Below, one piece after another: positions 1 through 6,328 of a stretch of DNA of 7,027 nt. The first letter of the stretch is position 1; each line of letters starts with the position of its first letter. Below the pieces are notes generated by a model. It was not told the DNA's origin, searched no databases, and saw only the letters and a list, made by a program, of their open reading frames with translations. Source of the DNA: Pseudomonadota bacterium. Its GTDB lineage: Bacteria; Desulfobacterota; Syntrophobacteria; Syntrophobacterales; Syntrophobacteraceae. The translations under genes were made by a program, and so were the position numbers. The stretch is taken from the NCBI GenBank assembly GCA_023442755.1, contig JAEZXS010000197.1, positions 1 to 7,027 of the forward strand, given 5' to 3'.

Positions 1-77
1 TCACGAGTAAAATACTACCGCTCCAAGTCTCCCAGGCCCAGTCAACCAAGGGTCACGAAGAGACCTCCAAACAGGTG

Positions 78-172
78 GTGCGAAGAAAGAAGGGGCAAGC
101 TCGCCAATGCTTAAGTCAACAACATTGGCCCCCCGGCCCCGCCGGCTTTCCGAACCTGCTCTGCGGGCCCTA
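78..172 (+). other. Possible remnant of a group II intron 5' end (weak)
   Basis: No convincing gene lies in the first 172 bases. One plus-strand frame is open from the window edge to a TAA at 112-114 and gives 37 mostly basic, proline-rich residues, which I do not recognise as a protein family. GTGCG at 78-82 matches the conserved first bases of bacterial group II introns. It is followed by a perfect 7-bp hairpin (GCCAATG at 103-109, CATTGGC at 123-129, 13-nt loop) and a GC-rich palindromic stretch around 129-145. These could belong to intron domain I. No domain V/VI or reverse transcriptase gene is visible, so this would be a truncated or misread element. The hairpin could instead be the transcript end of the minus-strand gene at 173-412, but it has no T-run. 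Confidence 0.2.
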
Positions 173-412
173 TTAAGCCGCCTGGGTTTCGGGTTCTTCC
201 GACAACTTCATCGGCCCAAGCTCGTCCTCTTCCTCCCGGCTCAACTCCATTCCGGTGTGACGCGGCCATGCGGGCGGCAGTCTATCCACCCATATGTCGC
301 CCCCTCCGCCGATGACGTCGGCGTAGTCATCGATGCCGAGGTCGCTCATCCAAAGAGGCCTTTTTTTCCGCCTCAGTTCGGTAATATTCAGTTCCTGGAT
401 ACTCATCTCCAT
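173..412 (-). CDS. Small acidic protein of unknown function (79 aa)
   Basis: I do not recognise a family. The start at 412 was chosen because GGAGG (420-424 on the plus strand) lies 7 nt upstream of it; the longer frame starting at 472 has no ribosome binding site. The 79-residue product has no signal peptide or membrane segment. It begins MEMSIQELNITELRRKKRPL, with a basic RRKK patch. A GGGGD glycine run near residues 35-39 follows, then a proline/tryptophan-rich middle, and a strongly acidic tail (SREEEDELG). This looks like a soluble, partly disordered cytoplasmic protein. It is read in the same direction as the cupredoxin-like gene upstream but 321 bp away, so it probably has its own promoter. 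The strong ribosome binding site and a coherent composition argue for a real gene; the lack of a recognisable fold leaves doubt. Confidence 0.5.
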   Translation of the reverse strand: MEMSIQELNITELRRKKRPLWMSDLGIDDYADVIGGGGDIWVDRLPPAWPRHTGMELSREEEDELGPMKLSEEPETQAA

Positions 413-471
413 TTTGCTGCCTCCAAATATCTTAGATACCAGCATCAGCATGGTGCGATATTGTTTGTTCA

Positions 472-499
472 TTGATAGGAAATATCATGCTTCCCTCAA
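472..499 (-). promoter_or_regulatory. Candidate promoter for the small acidic protein
   Basis: On the minus strand, TTGAGG (494-499) is followed after 16 nt by TATCAA (472-477). Each matches 4 of 6 bases of the sigma70 consensus. Transcription from here would give a leader of roughly 50-55 nt before the start at 412. This is a weak match, found by eye only. Confidence 0.25.
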
Positions 500-689
500 G
501 ATAAGCACCGGCAAATGCCTGTCAAACTGCCCTGGTGGTCGGCTGGAGGCTATGCAACATATGCCGTTCGGCAAACGCCACGCCGGCAGGATTGAAGGAA
601 TGGTGAAACCATTTCGCTCGAATCGCAATGTGCTGCATGCACAACAAGACATGCAATGCCTATGGGGAAAACAACTTCATATTGGGGCT

Positions 690-720
690 CCTGGAACATC
701 AATGGGCTCGATGTTCCAGG
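690..720 (-). terminator. 11-bp hairpin after the cupredoxin-like gene
   Basis: CCTGGAACATC (690-700) and GATGTTCCAGG (710-720) form a perfect 11-bp stem with a 9-nt loop. It starts 13 nt past the TGA stop of the minus-strand cupredoxin-like gene. No T-run follows on either strand, so it is not a classical intrinsic terminator. It may stabilise the mRNA 3' end or assist factor-dependent termination. The structure is certain from the sequence; the role is inferred. Confidence 0.45.
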
Positions 721-733
721 GGCGGTCCTGCTG

Positions 734-1147
734 TCATTTGCCGGGGCCGCCTATTACGATCCTTCCTTTCATGCCCAGTGAAGAATGGAAGCGCTTGTTG
801 CAGTAGATCCGGTATGTACCGGTTTCCGGCAATTCGATGTTGGAGATGGTGGTCTGGCCGGGACGGATGTCCACGCTCTTCACGACTTTGCCGTGCGGAT
901 CCGTGATCGTCAGGTTGTGCTCCGAACCCGACGAGGTATTGTGGACCTGCAGGATGAAGGGCCCCGGCTCGTTTGCCCGGATATCGTTCGGCTTGAACTT
1001 GTAGTTGCTCGCATCGATTGAAATCAGTCGGTTCCCGCTTGCGGTGGGGTTGATGACCGTGGGGCCGGACCGGCCGGCGCAGCCGCCGGCGATCAGCATC
1101 AACGCGAGTATCAAAATGCATCTGGTTCTCGAAAACGGATGCAGCAT
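734..1147 (-). CDS. Cupredoxin-like copper-binding lipoprotein
   Basis: The 137-residue product is a predicted exported type I copper (blue copper, plastocyanin-fold) protein. Residues 1-22 form a signal peptide (a basic R7/R9 start, then ILILALMLIAGG) ending at C23, which resembles a lipobox although residue -3 is Ala rather than the usual Leu. That suggests a lipid-anchored periplasmic or surface protein. The fold carries a complete type I site: H77 in SGSEHNLT, C116 in YRIYCNKRF, H121 and M126, with C-x4-H-x4-M spacing. Such proteins carry single electrons or bind copper; the redox partner cannot be told from this window. The start was set at 1147 because GAGGAG (1154-1159) lies 6 nt upstream; an in-frame start at 1192 would put 15 extra polar residues before the signal peptide. 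It is divergent from asnS, with no functional link expected. Confidence 0.85.
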   Translation of the reverse strand: MLHPFSRTRCILILALMLIAGGCAGRSGPTVINPTASGNRLISIDASNYKFKPNDIRANEPGPFILQVHNTSSGSEHNLTITDPHGKVVKSVDIRPGQTTISNIELPETGTYRIYCNKRFHSSLGMKGRIVIGGPGK

Positions 1148-1173
1148 CTTGTTCTCCTCAGGTGCGTGGTTGG

Positions 1174-1187
1174 CGGGCAGATGCCCG
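1174..1187. promoter_or_regulatory. Palindrome at the predicted transcription start, possible operator
   Basis: CGGGCAGATGCCCG is a perfect 6+6 inverted repeat around a 2-nt centre. It sits immediately downstream of the predicted -10 box of the cupredoxin-like gene, at about +1 to +14. Such a position suits a repressor operator or a 5' mRNA hairpin. No regulator gene is adjacent, so the binding factor is unknown. Confidence 0.3.
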
Positions 1188-1193
1188 ACCATC

Positions 1194-1223
1194 CTTATAA
1201 ACCATTCGCCGCATCCAGGTAAA
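1194..1223 (-). promoter_or_regulatory. Candidate promoter of the cupredoxin-like gene
   Basis: On the minus strand TTTACC (1218-1223) and TATAAG (1194-1199) are separated by 18 nt. They match 4/6 and 5/6 bases of the sigma70 -35 and -10 boxes. The expected transcription start is near 1187, giving a leader of about 40 nt. Confidence 0.4.
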
Positions 1224-1233
1224 TCACGATCGT

Positions 1234-1262
1234 TTGCCCGTTATTGCCGAGGTGCTTACAAT
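1234..1262 (+). promoter_or_regulatory. Candidate asnS promoter
   Basis: TTGCCC (1234-1239) and TACAAT (1257-1262) are separated by exactly 17 nt and match the sigma70 boxes at 4/6 and 5/6 positions. The leader to the asnS start would be about 95 nt. Just downstream, ATCCG (1266-1270) and CGGAT (1277-1281) form a small inverted repeat. I see no T-box or attenuator-like terminator in the leader. Confidence 0.4.
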
Positions 1263-1364
1263 GCTATCCGCTGCACCGGATTGCATGTTAAAATAATAGA
1301 TGAATCACGCTATTGGACGGTTTTCACAGGGCTTCATTTCCATACTAACTTGTTCAGGACACAG

Positions 1365-2768
<1,404 letters not shown>

Positions 2769-2832
2769 CCGACGACATGGGTTCCGAGCAGGTGGTTATT
2801 TTGTTACGCGCGGTACGGGGTTTTCTCACATA

Positions 2833-3597
2833 TCAGCCTGGATAGGACCTGTACACAAGATGGACCCCGATAAGAGTGAGCAGGAAGACGAAAACCTCTT
2901 TAAGATGTCTTTCATCGATTCTGGTAACCAACAGAGGGCCGATCTGGCCGCCGATAAGAACCCCCGGGACGGCCCACAGCATTACGTTGAGGTTGGGCTT
3001 GCTCGCCATCAGGCAGTGCGCCGCCGCACCTAATATTGACATGCCGCAGGTAATCAGGACGCACGTCGCCACCGAATTGCTCATCTTGAGATGCATCTTC
3101 CTTTGCATCACGGGCACCAGCCACTCGCCGATATTGATGGTGAGCATCCCGCACATCACTGCCATGATGCCGGCGATCCAGGAATGCCTGCAGGCATTTC
3201 TGAACTCGACGCGGTCATTGCCGTCGTGACCGTATTTGTGATTGGCGCAGACGAATAAAAGGGCTGTTCCGAGAGAAATCAAACCAATGAAGAGTCCGAT
3301 GTGGGTGAGAGTCAGACTGTGGCCGATGTAAGCACCCAACGCCAGGCCGGGCAGCCCAATCGTGAGAAGGAGCAATGCCAGCCGAACATCGGCCTTCTTG
3401 TTGCGAACAAATGCAAAGCTGCCGGAAGCAGTGCCTGCGATCTGGATAAGCAATGACGTCAACAGAGCGGTGGCCGGTTCAATTTTTAGAGCCATCAGCA
3501 GGAAAGGCATCCATAGAATGCCACCGCCGAAACCGACGATTGTGACAATCATGGCGATGCAGATGCCTGCTGGAAAAGCCAGCCAGAGAGGAGCCAT
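2833..3597 (-). CDS. TauE/SafE-family membrane permease (putative anion/sulfite exporter)
   Basis: This 254-residue integral membrane protein belongs by appearance to the TauE/SafE (DUF81) family, whose characterised members move sulfite, sulfoacetate and related organosulfur or carboxylate anions across the inner membrane. The N-terminal half carries the family signature GFGGGILWMPFLL (residues ~22-34) in the first helix pair, followed by about three more hydrophobic helices. A polar, cytoplasm-like linker rich in H, K and D (HKYGHDGNDRVEFRNACRHS) separates it from the second half. That half carries a divergent counterpart, GMLTINIGEWLVPVM, in place of a second GGG motif. Length and about 7-8 helices fit the family. 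The gene starts 4 nt after the stop of the HAMP gene, with a GGGAAG sequence inside that gene's last codons, so the two are an operon and probably translationally coupled. The substrate cannot be assigned. Confidence 0.85.
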   Translation of the reverse strand: MAPLWLAFPAGICIAMIVTIVGFGGGILWMPFLLMALKIEPATALLTSLLIQIAGTASGSFAFVRNKKADVRLALLLLTIGLPGLALGAYIGHSLTLTHIGLFIGLISLGTALLFVCANHKYGHDGNDRVEFRNACRHSWIAGIMAVMCGMLTINIGEWLVPVMQRKMHLKMSNSVATCVLITCGMSILGAAAHCLMASKPNLNVMLWAVPGVLIGGQIGPLLVTRIDERHLKEVFVFLLTLIGVHLVYRSYPG

Positions 3598-3601
3598 TTC
3601 G

Positions 3602-4219
3602 TTATCTTCCCATACCGTAGAATTTGCAGTGGAGAATGATATTATTCATCAGTCTGGTTTTGGAATTCAGAAGATGCATTTTATGCTGAAGGTCTTCCGC
3701 CTTTTCTTCAAATGCTTCCTGCGAACTCAACACATCTGAAATCTCGGCTGTGAACTGGTCAACCGTAGCGCACATATCCTTCGAAAGTAAAAGCATCTCC
3801 TGCAGGTTGCTCGTCAGTTCGTTGACAGTACCGCCCATCTCAGCCAGTTCGTTTTTTGTGCTAATACTTACTGTCCGGCTCAGATCGCCGGCGGCTATCA
3901 ATTTCGAAGCATCTATCATGTGCTGAAGGGGTTCGGTAATGTTTTTGATGAACATCGTAAGGAGAATCAAAACCACAACAAGCAAGAGAACGAGCATCAG
4001 GACAGTTTTGTTCCTGAGTGCTTGAATCGGCTTGAAAGCCGCATCAGTCTGCATCTCGCCTTTTGAGAGTTTCTCGAAATTCTGAGTCAATTCGGAGCGC
4101 AGCTCTTTGCTGTGTACGTCAAAGATGAATTCCCCCGCAAGCAGAAAAGAAGCGAAACTGATCATCAAAAAGTAGACGATCATCGTTCTTTGCAAGCTGC
4201 CCTTGTATGCGATCTGCAT
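3602..4219 (-). CDS. Two-TM HAMP-domain protein lacking an output domain
   Basis: The 205-residue protein has the N-terminal architecture of a chemoreceptor or sensor kinase. TM1 lies at ~13-32, a short extracytoplasmic segment of about 40 residues at ~33-71, TM2 at ~72-91 (VLMLVLLLVVVLILLTMF), and a HAMP signal-relay domain at ~92-145 (NITEPLQHMIDASKLIAAGD; GDLSRTVSISTKNELAEMGG). A coiled-coil-like C-terminal helix covers ~146-192. It has no methyl-accepting signalling tip, histidine kinase, GGDEF or cyclase domain; the frame ends in CKFYGMGR with a normal TAA. The start is supported by GGGGA (4227-4231) 7 nt upstream. It is the first gene of a two-gene operon with the TauE/SafE permease, so it may modulate that transporter directly or be a partner for another receptor. 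A degenerate chemoreceptor is possible, but no MA domain remnant follows, because the permease begins at once. Confidence 0.8.
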   Translation of the reverse strand: MQIAYKGSLQRTMIVYFLMISFASFLLAGEFIFDVHSKELRSELTQNFEKLSKGEMQTDAAFKPIQALRNKTVLMLVLLLVVVLILLTMFIKNITEPLQHMIDASKLIAAGDLSRTVSISTKNELAEMGGTVNELTSNLQEMLLLSKDMCATVDQFTAEISDVLSSQEAFEEKAEDLQHKMHLLNSKTRLMNNIILHCKFYGMGR

Positions 4220-4523
4220 CGTTGAGTCCCCAAAATCATCGAGAGTGTTTCGACTGTTTCCGATAGATGATAGACAAAATAGGACGAAACTGCCCGCCTC
4301 GACTCCTATCGGTCCGGCAGAGGAATTTCATAAGCATAAAACGCGATCGAGGATGGGGGGTTCTACCATGGCAATCACATGCACCGGTTTGCACGCTTTC
4401 TGCTCGTCCTCCCATTTAACCTGTGGAAAACTTTAGCTTTCCACTTTCCACATGCATCGAAAAGGCATAACTTAAATATCCGGAGCGAGCCGGTCTTCAG
4501 AGGGAGCGCCGGGAGGTGTAGCT
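4220..4523. promoter_or_regulatory. Divergent regulatory gap between HAMP operon and phosphoribosyltransferase gene
   Basis: This 304-bp stretch holds no gene I can support. An open plus-strand frame through it lacks a ribosome binding site and any recognisable content. It should contain the start signals for transcripts leaving in both directions. Visible elements are a 7-bp inverted repeat CCGATAG (4260-4266) / CTATCGG (4306-4312) with a 39-nt spacer, and the TGTGGAAA/TTTCCAC cluster at 4422-4452 listed separately. I find no convincing paired -35/-10 boxes for either gene. Confidence 0.4.
4422..4452. repeat. Cluster of three TGTGGAAA / TTTCCAC motifs
   Basis: TGTGGAAA (4422-4429) is followed by two tandem TTTCCAC heptamers (4438-4444 and 4445-4451), the second extending to TTTCCACA. 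The first and last copies are a perfect 8-bp inverted repeat. TGTGGAAAA (4422-4430) read on the other strand is TTTTCCACA, one base from the classical DnaA box TTATCCACA. The cluster lies about 70-100 bp before the phosphoribosyltransferase start, a plausible site for a regulator or for DnaA. Confidence 0.4.
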
Positions 4524-5177
4524 ATGAAATTATTTAAGGATCGATTTGAAGCCGGGCGTATGCTCGCAAGGGAATTGATGCATTATGCCGACCGCGATGA
4601 CGTGGTTGTTCTGGCGCTGCCGCGGGGCGGAGTACCCGTTGCCTTCGAAGTTGCGAAAGTTCTGAACGCTCCGCTGGATGTTTTTCTTGTCCGCAAGCTG
4701 GGCCTGCCGGGGAGGGAGGAACTTGCCATGGGGGCCATTGCATCGGGAGGCGTACGTGTACTGAATGAGGAAGTGGTGGGATGGTACAAGGTTAATGAAA
4801 AGGTCATAGACTCCGTTGCGCAAAGGGAACAGCGGGAGTTGGAGCGGCGGGAGAGAGCATATCGCGGCAATCGCGCCATGCCGCTGCTCCGGAACAGGAC
4901 CGCTATTTTGGTGGACGACGGCCTTGCCACAGGGACGACTATGCGGGCCGCGGTCAGCGCCCTTCGGAAATACAATCCCGCGCGTATCGTGATAGCGGTT
5001 CCGACCGCACCGCAGGAGACATGCCGGGAATTCCGGGAAGTAGTGGACAGCATAGTATGCGCGACCACTCCTCAGCCGTTTTGGGCAATCGGGGCCTGGT
5101 ACGAGGATTTCAGCCAGACGACCGACGAGGAAGTGCGGGATCTCCTGGATAAATTTGCCCAAAAGCTCTCCGCATAA
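4524..5177 (+). CDS. Stand-alone type I phosphoribosyltransferase
   Basis: The 217-residue cytosolic protein carries the PRPP-binding signature of type I phosphoribosyltransferases, AILVDDGLATGTTM (V130-D131-D132, with the T136-G137-T138-T139 loop). An N-terminal LALPRGGVPVAFEVA segment (30-44) supplies the PPi-loop-like region. It resembles the broad family of annotated phosphoribosyltransferases that have an N-terminal FKDRFEAGRMLARELM start and are often found alone or fused to hydrolase domains. The nucleobase acceptor is unknown; it is not a clear Hpt, Apt, PyrE or Upp. A charged helix (QREQRELERRERAYRGNRAM) forms a lid-like insert before the PRPP loop. The start is well supported by GGGAGGTG (4511-4518), 7 nt from GGAGG to ATG. 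Neighbours give no pathway clue. The next gene starts about 200 bp downstream, so co-transcription is uncertain. Confidence 0.85.
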   Translation: MKLFKDRFEAGRMLARELMHYADRDDVVVLALPRGGVPVAFEVAKVLNAPLDVFLVRKLGLPGREELAMGAIASGGVRVLNEEVVGWYKVNEKVIDSVAQREQRELERRERAYRGNRAMPLLRNRTAILVDDGLATGTTMRAAVSALRKYNPARIVIAVPTAPQETCREFREVVDSIVCATTPQPFWAIGAWYEDFSQTTDEEVRDLLDKFAQKLSA

Positions 5178-5279
5178 ATGTTTATGGAAATGATACGGTA
5201 GGGAGCCATCGCGGGAAGATCCAAAGCCAGTGCGAAAGAAGTCAAAACAGGCGCCCATGCGGCTACTCGATAGGGTTGT

Positions 5280-5300
5280 CCGAGCTTAAATGATGCTCGG
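5280..5300 (+). other. Small hairpin between phosphoribosyltransferase and SnoaL-like genes
   Basis: CCGAGC (5280-5285) and GCTCGG (5295-5300) form a perfect 6-bp stem with a 9-nt loop. They are flanked by GGGTT (5273-5277) and AACCC (5315-5319), which could extend the fold. No T-run follows, so termination is uncertain. The gap of about 200 bp between the two genes otherwise shows nothing but the candidate promoter. Confidence 0.25.
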
Positions 5301-5306
5301 CCATGG

Positions 5307-5334
5307 TTTACTCGAACCCCCAAGTAGTTATGTT
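5307..5334 (+). promoter_or_regulatory. Candidate promoter of the SnoaL-like gene
   Basis: TTTACT (5307-5312) and TATGTT (5329-5334) are 16 nt apart, each matching 4 of 6 sigma70 bases. An A-rich leader of about 35 nt runs to the start at 5376. This is a weak match. Confidence 0.25.
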
Positions 5335-5375
5335 AAAAAGAAGAGTTTCAAAAAAACAAAACAGAGGTGCCTACA

Positions 5376-5816
5376 ATGACAGAGCAAGAAAACAAAGAAC
5401 TGGTTCAACAGTTCTACGACGAGTTATTCAACCAGAAGAACCTGGCAATAGTGGACGATTGCCTTCCCGATAACTATGTCTGCCACGAAAACATGGGGGG
5501 CGGCCGCAAAGAGATTCAACGAAACCCTGAAGGCGTCAAGCAAATGGTCCGAATGCTCTGTTCGGCCTTTCCCGACCAGAAGACCACAATCGATGAGATC
5601 AGCGTCAAAGAAGATCGGGTTGCGACCCGTTGGACAATCCGAGGGACTCAGTACGGCGACTTCATGGGGATCGCTCCGACTCGCAGGCAGATCGCGATAA
5701 GCGGGACTTGCCTGGACAGGGTAATAGACGGAAAAATCGTAGAATCCTGGGTAAATTGGGATGTCAATGACCTCTTGAGACAACTGGAAGTGGAGGAGTG
5801 GAAAATTGCAGCATGA
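5376..5816 (+). CDS. SnoaL-like (ester cyclase / NTF2-fold) protein
   Basis: The 146-residue soluble protein has the layout of the SnoaL-like polyketide-cyclase family (NTF2-like cone fold). It has an N-terminal helix ENKELVQQFYDELFNQKNL, a DNYVCHE strand with H37, and a LCSAFPDQKTTIDEIS segment (61-76). A VATRWTIRGTQYGDFMGIAP core (82-101) and a GKIVESWVNWDVNDLLRQL end (119-137) follow. Family members include true aldol-type polyketide cyclases, but most environmental homologues are of unknown function and may bind or hydrolyse small hydrophobic compounds. No polyketide genes are nearby, so a biosynthetic role is not supported. ATG at 5376 is preferred over GTG at 5367: AGAGG (5363-5367) lies 8 nt before the ATG, and the GTG would lie within that ribosome binding site. 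Confidence 0.85.
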   Translation: MTEQENKELVQQFYDELFNQKNLAIVDDCLPDNYVCHENMGGGRKEIQRNPEGVKQMVRMLCSAFPDQKTTIDEISVKEDRVATRWTIRGTQYGDFMGIAPTRRQIAISGTCLDRVIDGKIVESWVNWDVNDLLRQLEVEEWKIAA

Positions 5817-5849
5817 GAGAAGAGCCCGTCCATAGACGCGGCGATTCCC

Positions 5850-5872
5850 AAAAAGGGCCAAGGAATTGGCCC
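5850..5872 (-). terminator. Intrinsic terminator of the secreted repeat protein gene
   Basis: On the minus strand a perfect 7-bp stem GGGCCAA / TTGGCCC with a 4-nt TTCC loop is followed directly by TTTTT (5850-5854 on the plus strand). The hairpin lies 28 nt past the stop of the gene at 5901-6278. This is a textbook Rho-independent terminator for that strand. It lies in the 84-bp convergent gap after the SnoaL-like gene but has no T-run in the plus direction. Confidence 0.85.
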
Positions 5873-5900
5873 TGCCGATGGAACTATTCTGCATGCGCAG

Positions 5901-6278
5901 TTAACCGCTCCGTTGAATCTTTGCGTGGTATCCCCCTTGAGGATCGTCATCGGTTCTGCATCTGCGAGGGTCCCATGAGCTGCCGCTGGTGATCCGCCAC
6001 CCATAAGGAACCACCTGTCCTCCGCAGATATCCATTCGTGAACCGGCCGGCCGGCCGACAAAGCGTTCAATGACAATCTTATTGAATGCGCCGGGCGAGT
6101 TGGGACAGTTAAAGGGATCGGACTTGTAATCCACAATCAGGAAGCCATTTGGAATCTGGGCTCCCAAACAGATTTCTCTGCGCTCAGCGCTGCCCTGCAG
6201 GGTCCCGATCCCTGCGGCAGGCGATTGCATCAGGAAAACCGCAACAACAGCACAAATCAAAAAGAGAAATATTTTCAT
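5901..6278 (-). CDS. Small secreted protein with two cysteine-bounded repeats
   Basis: The 125-residue product starts with a signal peptide (MKIFLFLICAVVAVFLMQSP, probable cleavage around residues 21-23 at AAG), so it is exported. The mature part has two copies of one module. Residues 36-58 read IC-x-G-x-x-I-P-x-G-F and end in F-N-C; residues 84-107 read IC-x-G-x-x-V-P-x-G-W and end in W-D-P-R-R-C. Each module is bounded by a cysteine pair (C37/C58 and C85/C107), suggesting one disulfide per repeat. A linker (GAFNKIVIERFVGRPAGSRM) joins them. I know of no assigned function for this type of module. GAGGG (6285-6289) 6 nt upstream supports the start, and a strong terminator follows. It lies 50 bp downstream of the ribonucleotide reductase gene in the same direction, so read-through transcription is possible, but no functional link is expected. 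Confidence 0.75.
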   Translation of the reverse strand: MKIFLFLICAVVAVFLMQSPAAGIGTLQGSAERREICLGAQIPNGFLIVDYKSDPFNCPNSPGAFNKIVIERFVGRPAGSRMDICGGQVVPYGWRITSGSSWDPRRCRTDDDPQGGYHAKIQRSG

Positions 6279-6328
6279 AAGTTACCCTCGATTCTAGATT
6301 GACCGCACAACCGGTATAAATTCGGACC

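Larger units (their letters stand above)
413..733. other. Non-coding gap of 321 bp with inverted repeats
   Basis: I see no supportable gene here. Plus-strand open frames across it have no ribosome binding site and look like the complement of the neighbouring minus-strand genes. The stretch contains a 12-nt palindrome TGCCGTTCGGCA (562-573), an inverted repeat TGCATG (634-639) / CATGCA (650-655), and an 11-bp hairpin at 690-720 listed separately. It probably holds the 3' end of the cupredoxin transcript and the promoter of the downstream small gene. Confidence 0.5.

Noticed and set aside
333..806. Plus-strand open frame (157 residues) across the gap and neighbouring genes
   Set aside because: It has no ribosome binding site, low-complexity composition, and overlaps two better-supported minus-strand genes.
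1005..1364. In-frame upstream extension of asnS
   Set aside because: The extra 120 residues are not part of the family, overlap the divergent cupredoxin-like gene, and include the predicted asnS promoter. The family length fits a start at 1365/1368.
2769..2832. Bidirectional terminator between asnS and the permease gene
   Set aside because: The convergent gap has only an imperfect GC-rich palindrome (GTTACGCGCGGTAC) and no hairpin followed by a T-run in either direction.
4530..5258. Minus-strand open frame (242 residues) opposite the phosphoribosyltransferase gene
   Set aside because: It is the complement of a gene with an intact PRPP-binding motif and an ideal ribosome binding site. The product resembles no family.
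6279..6328. Promoter between the ribonucleotide reductase and secreted repeat protein genes
   Set aside because: TAGAAT at 6291-6296 (minus strand) resembles a -10 box, but it has no -35 partner and would place the transcript start on top of the ribosome binding site.
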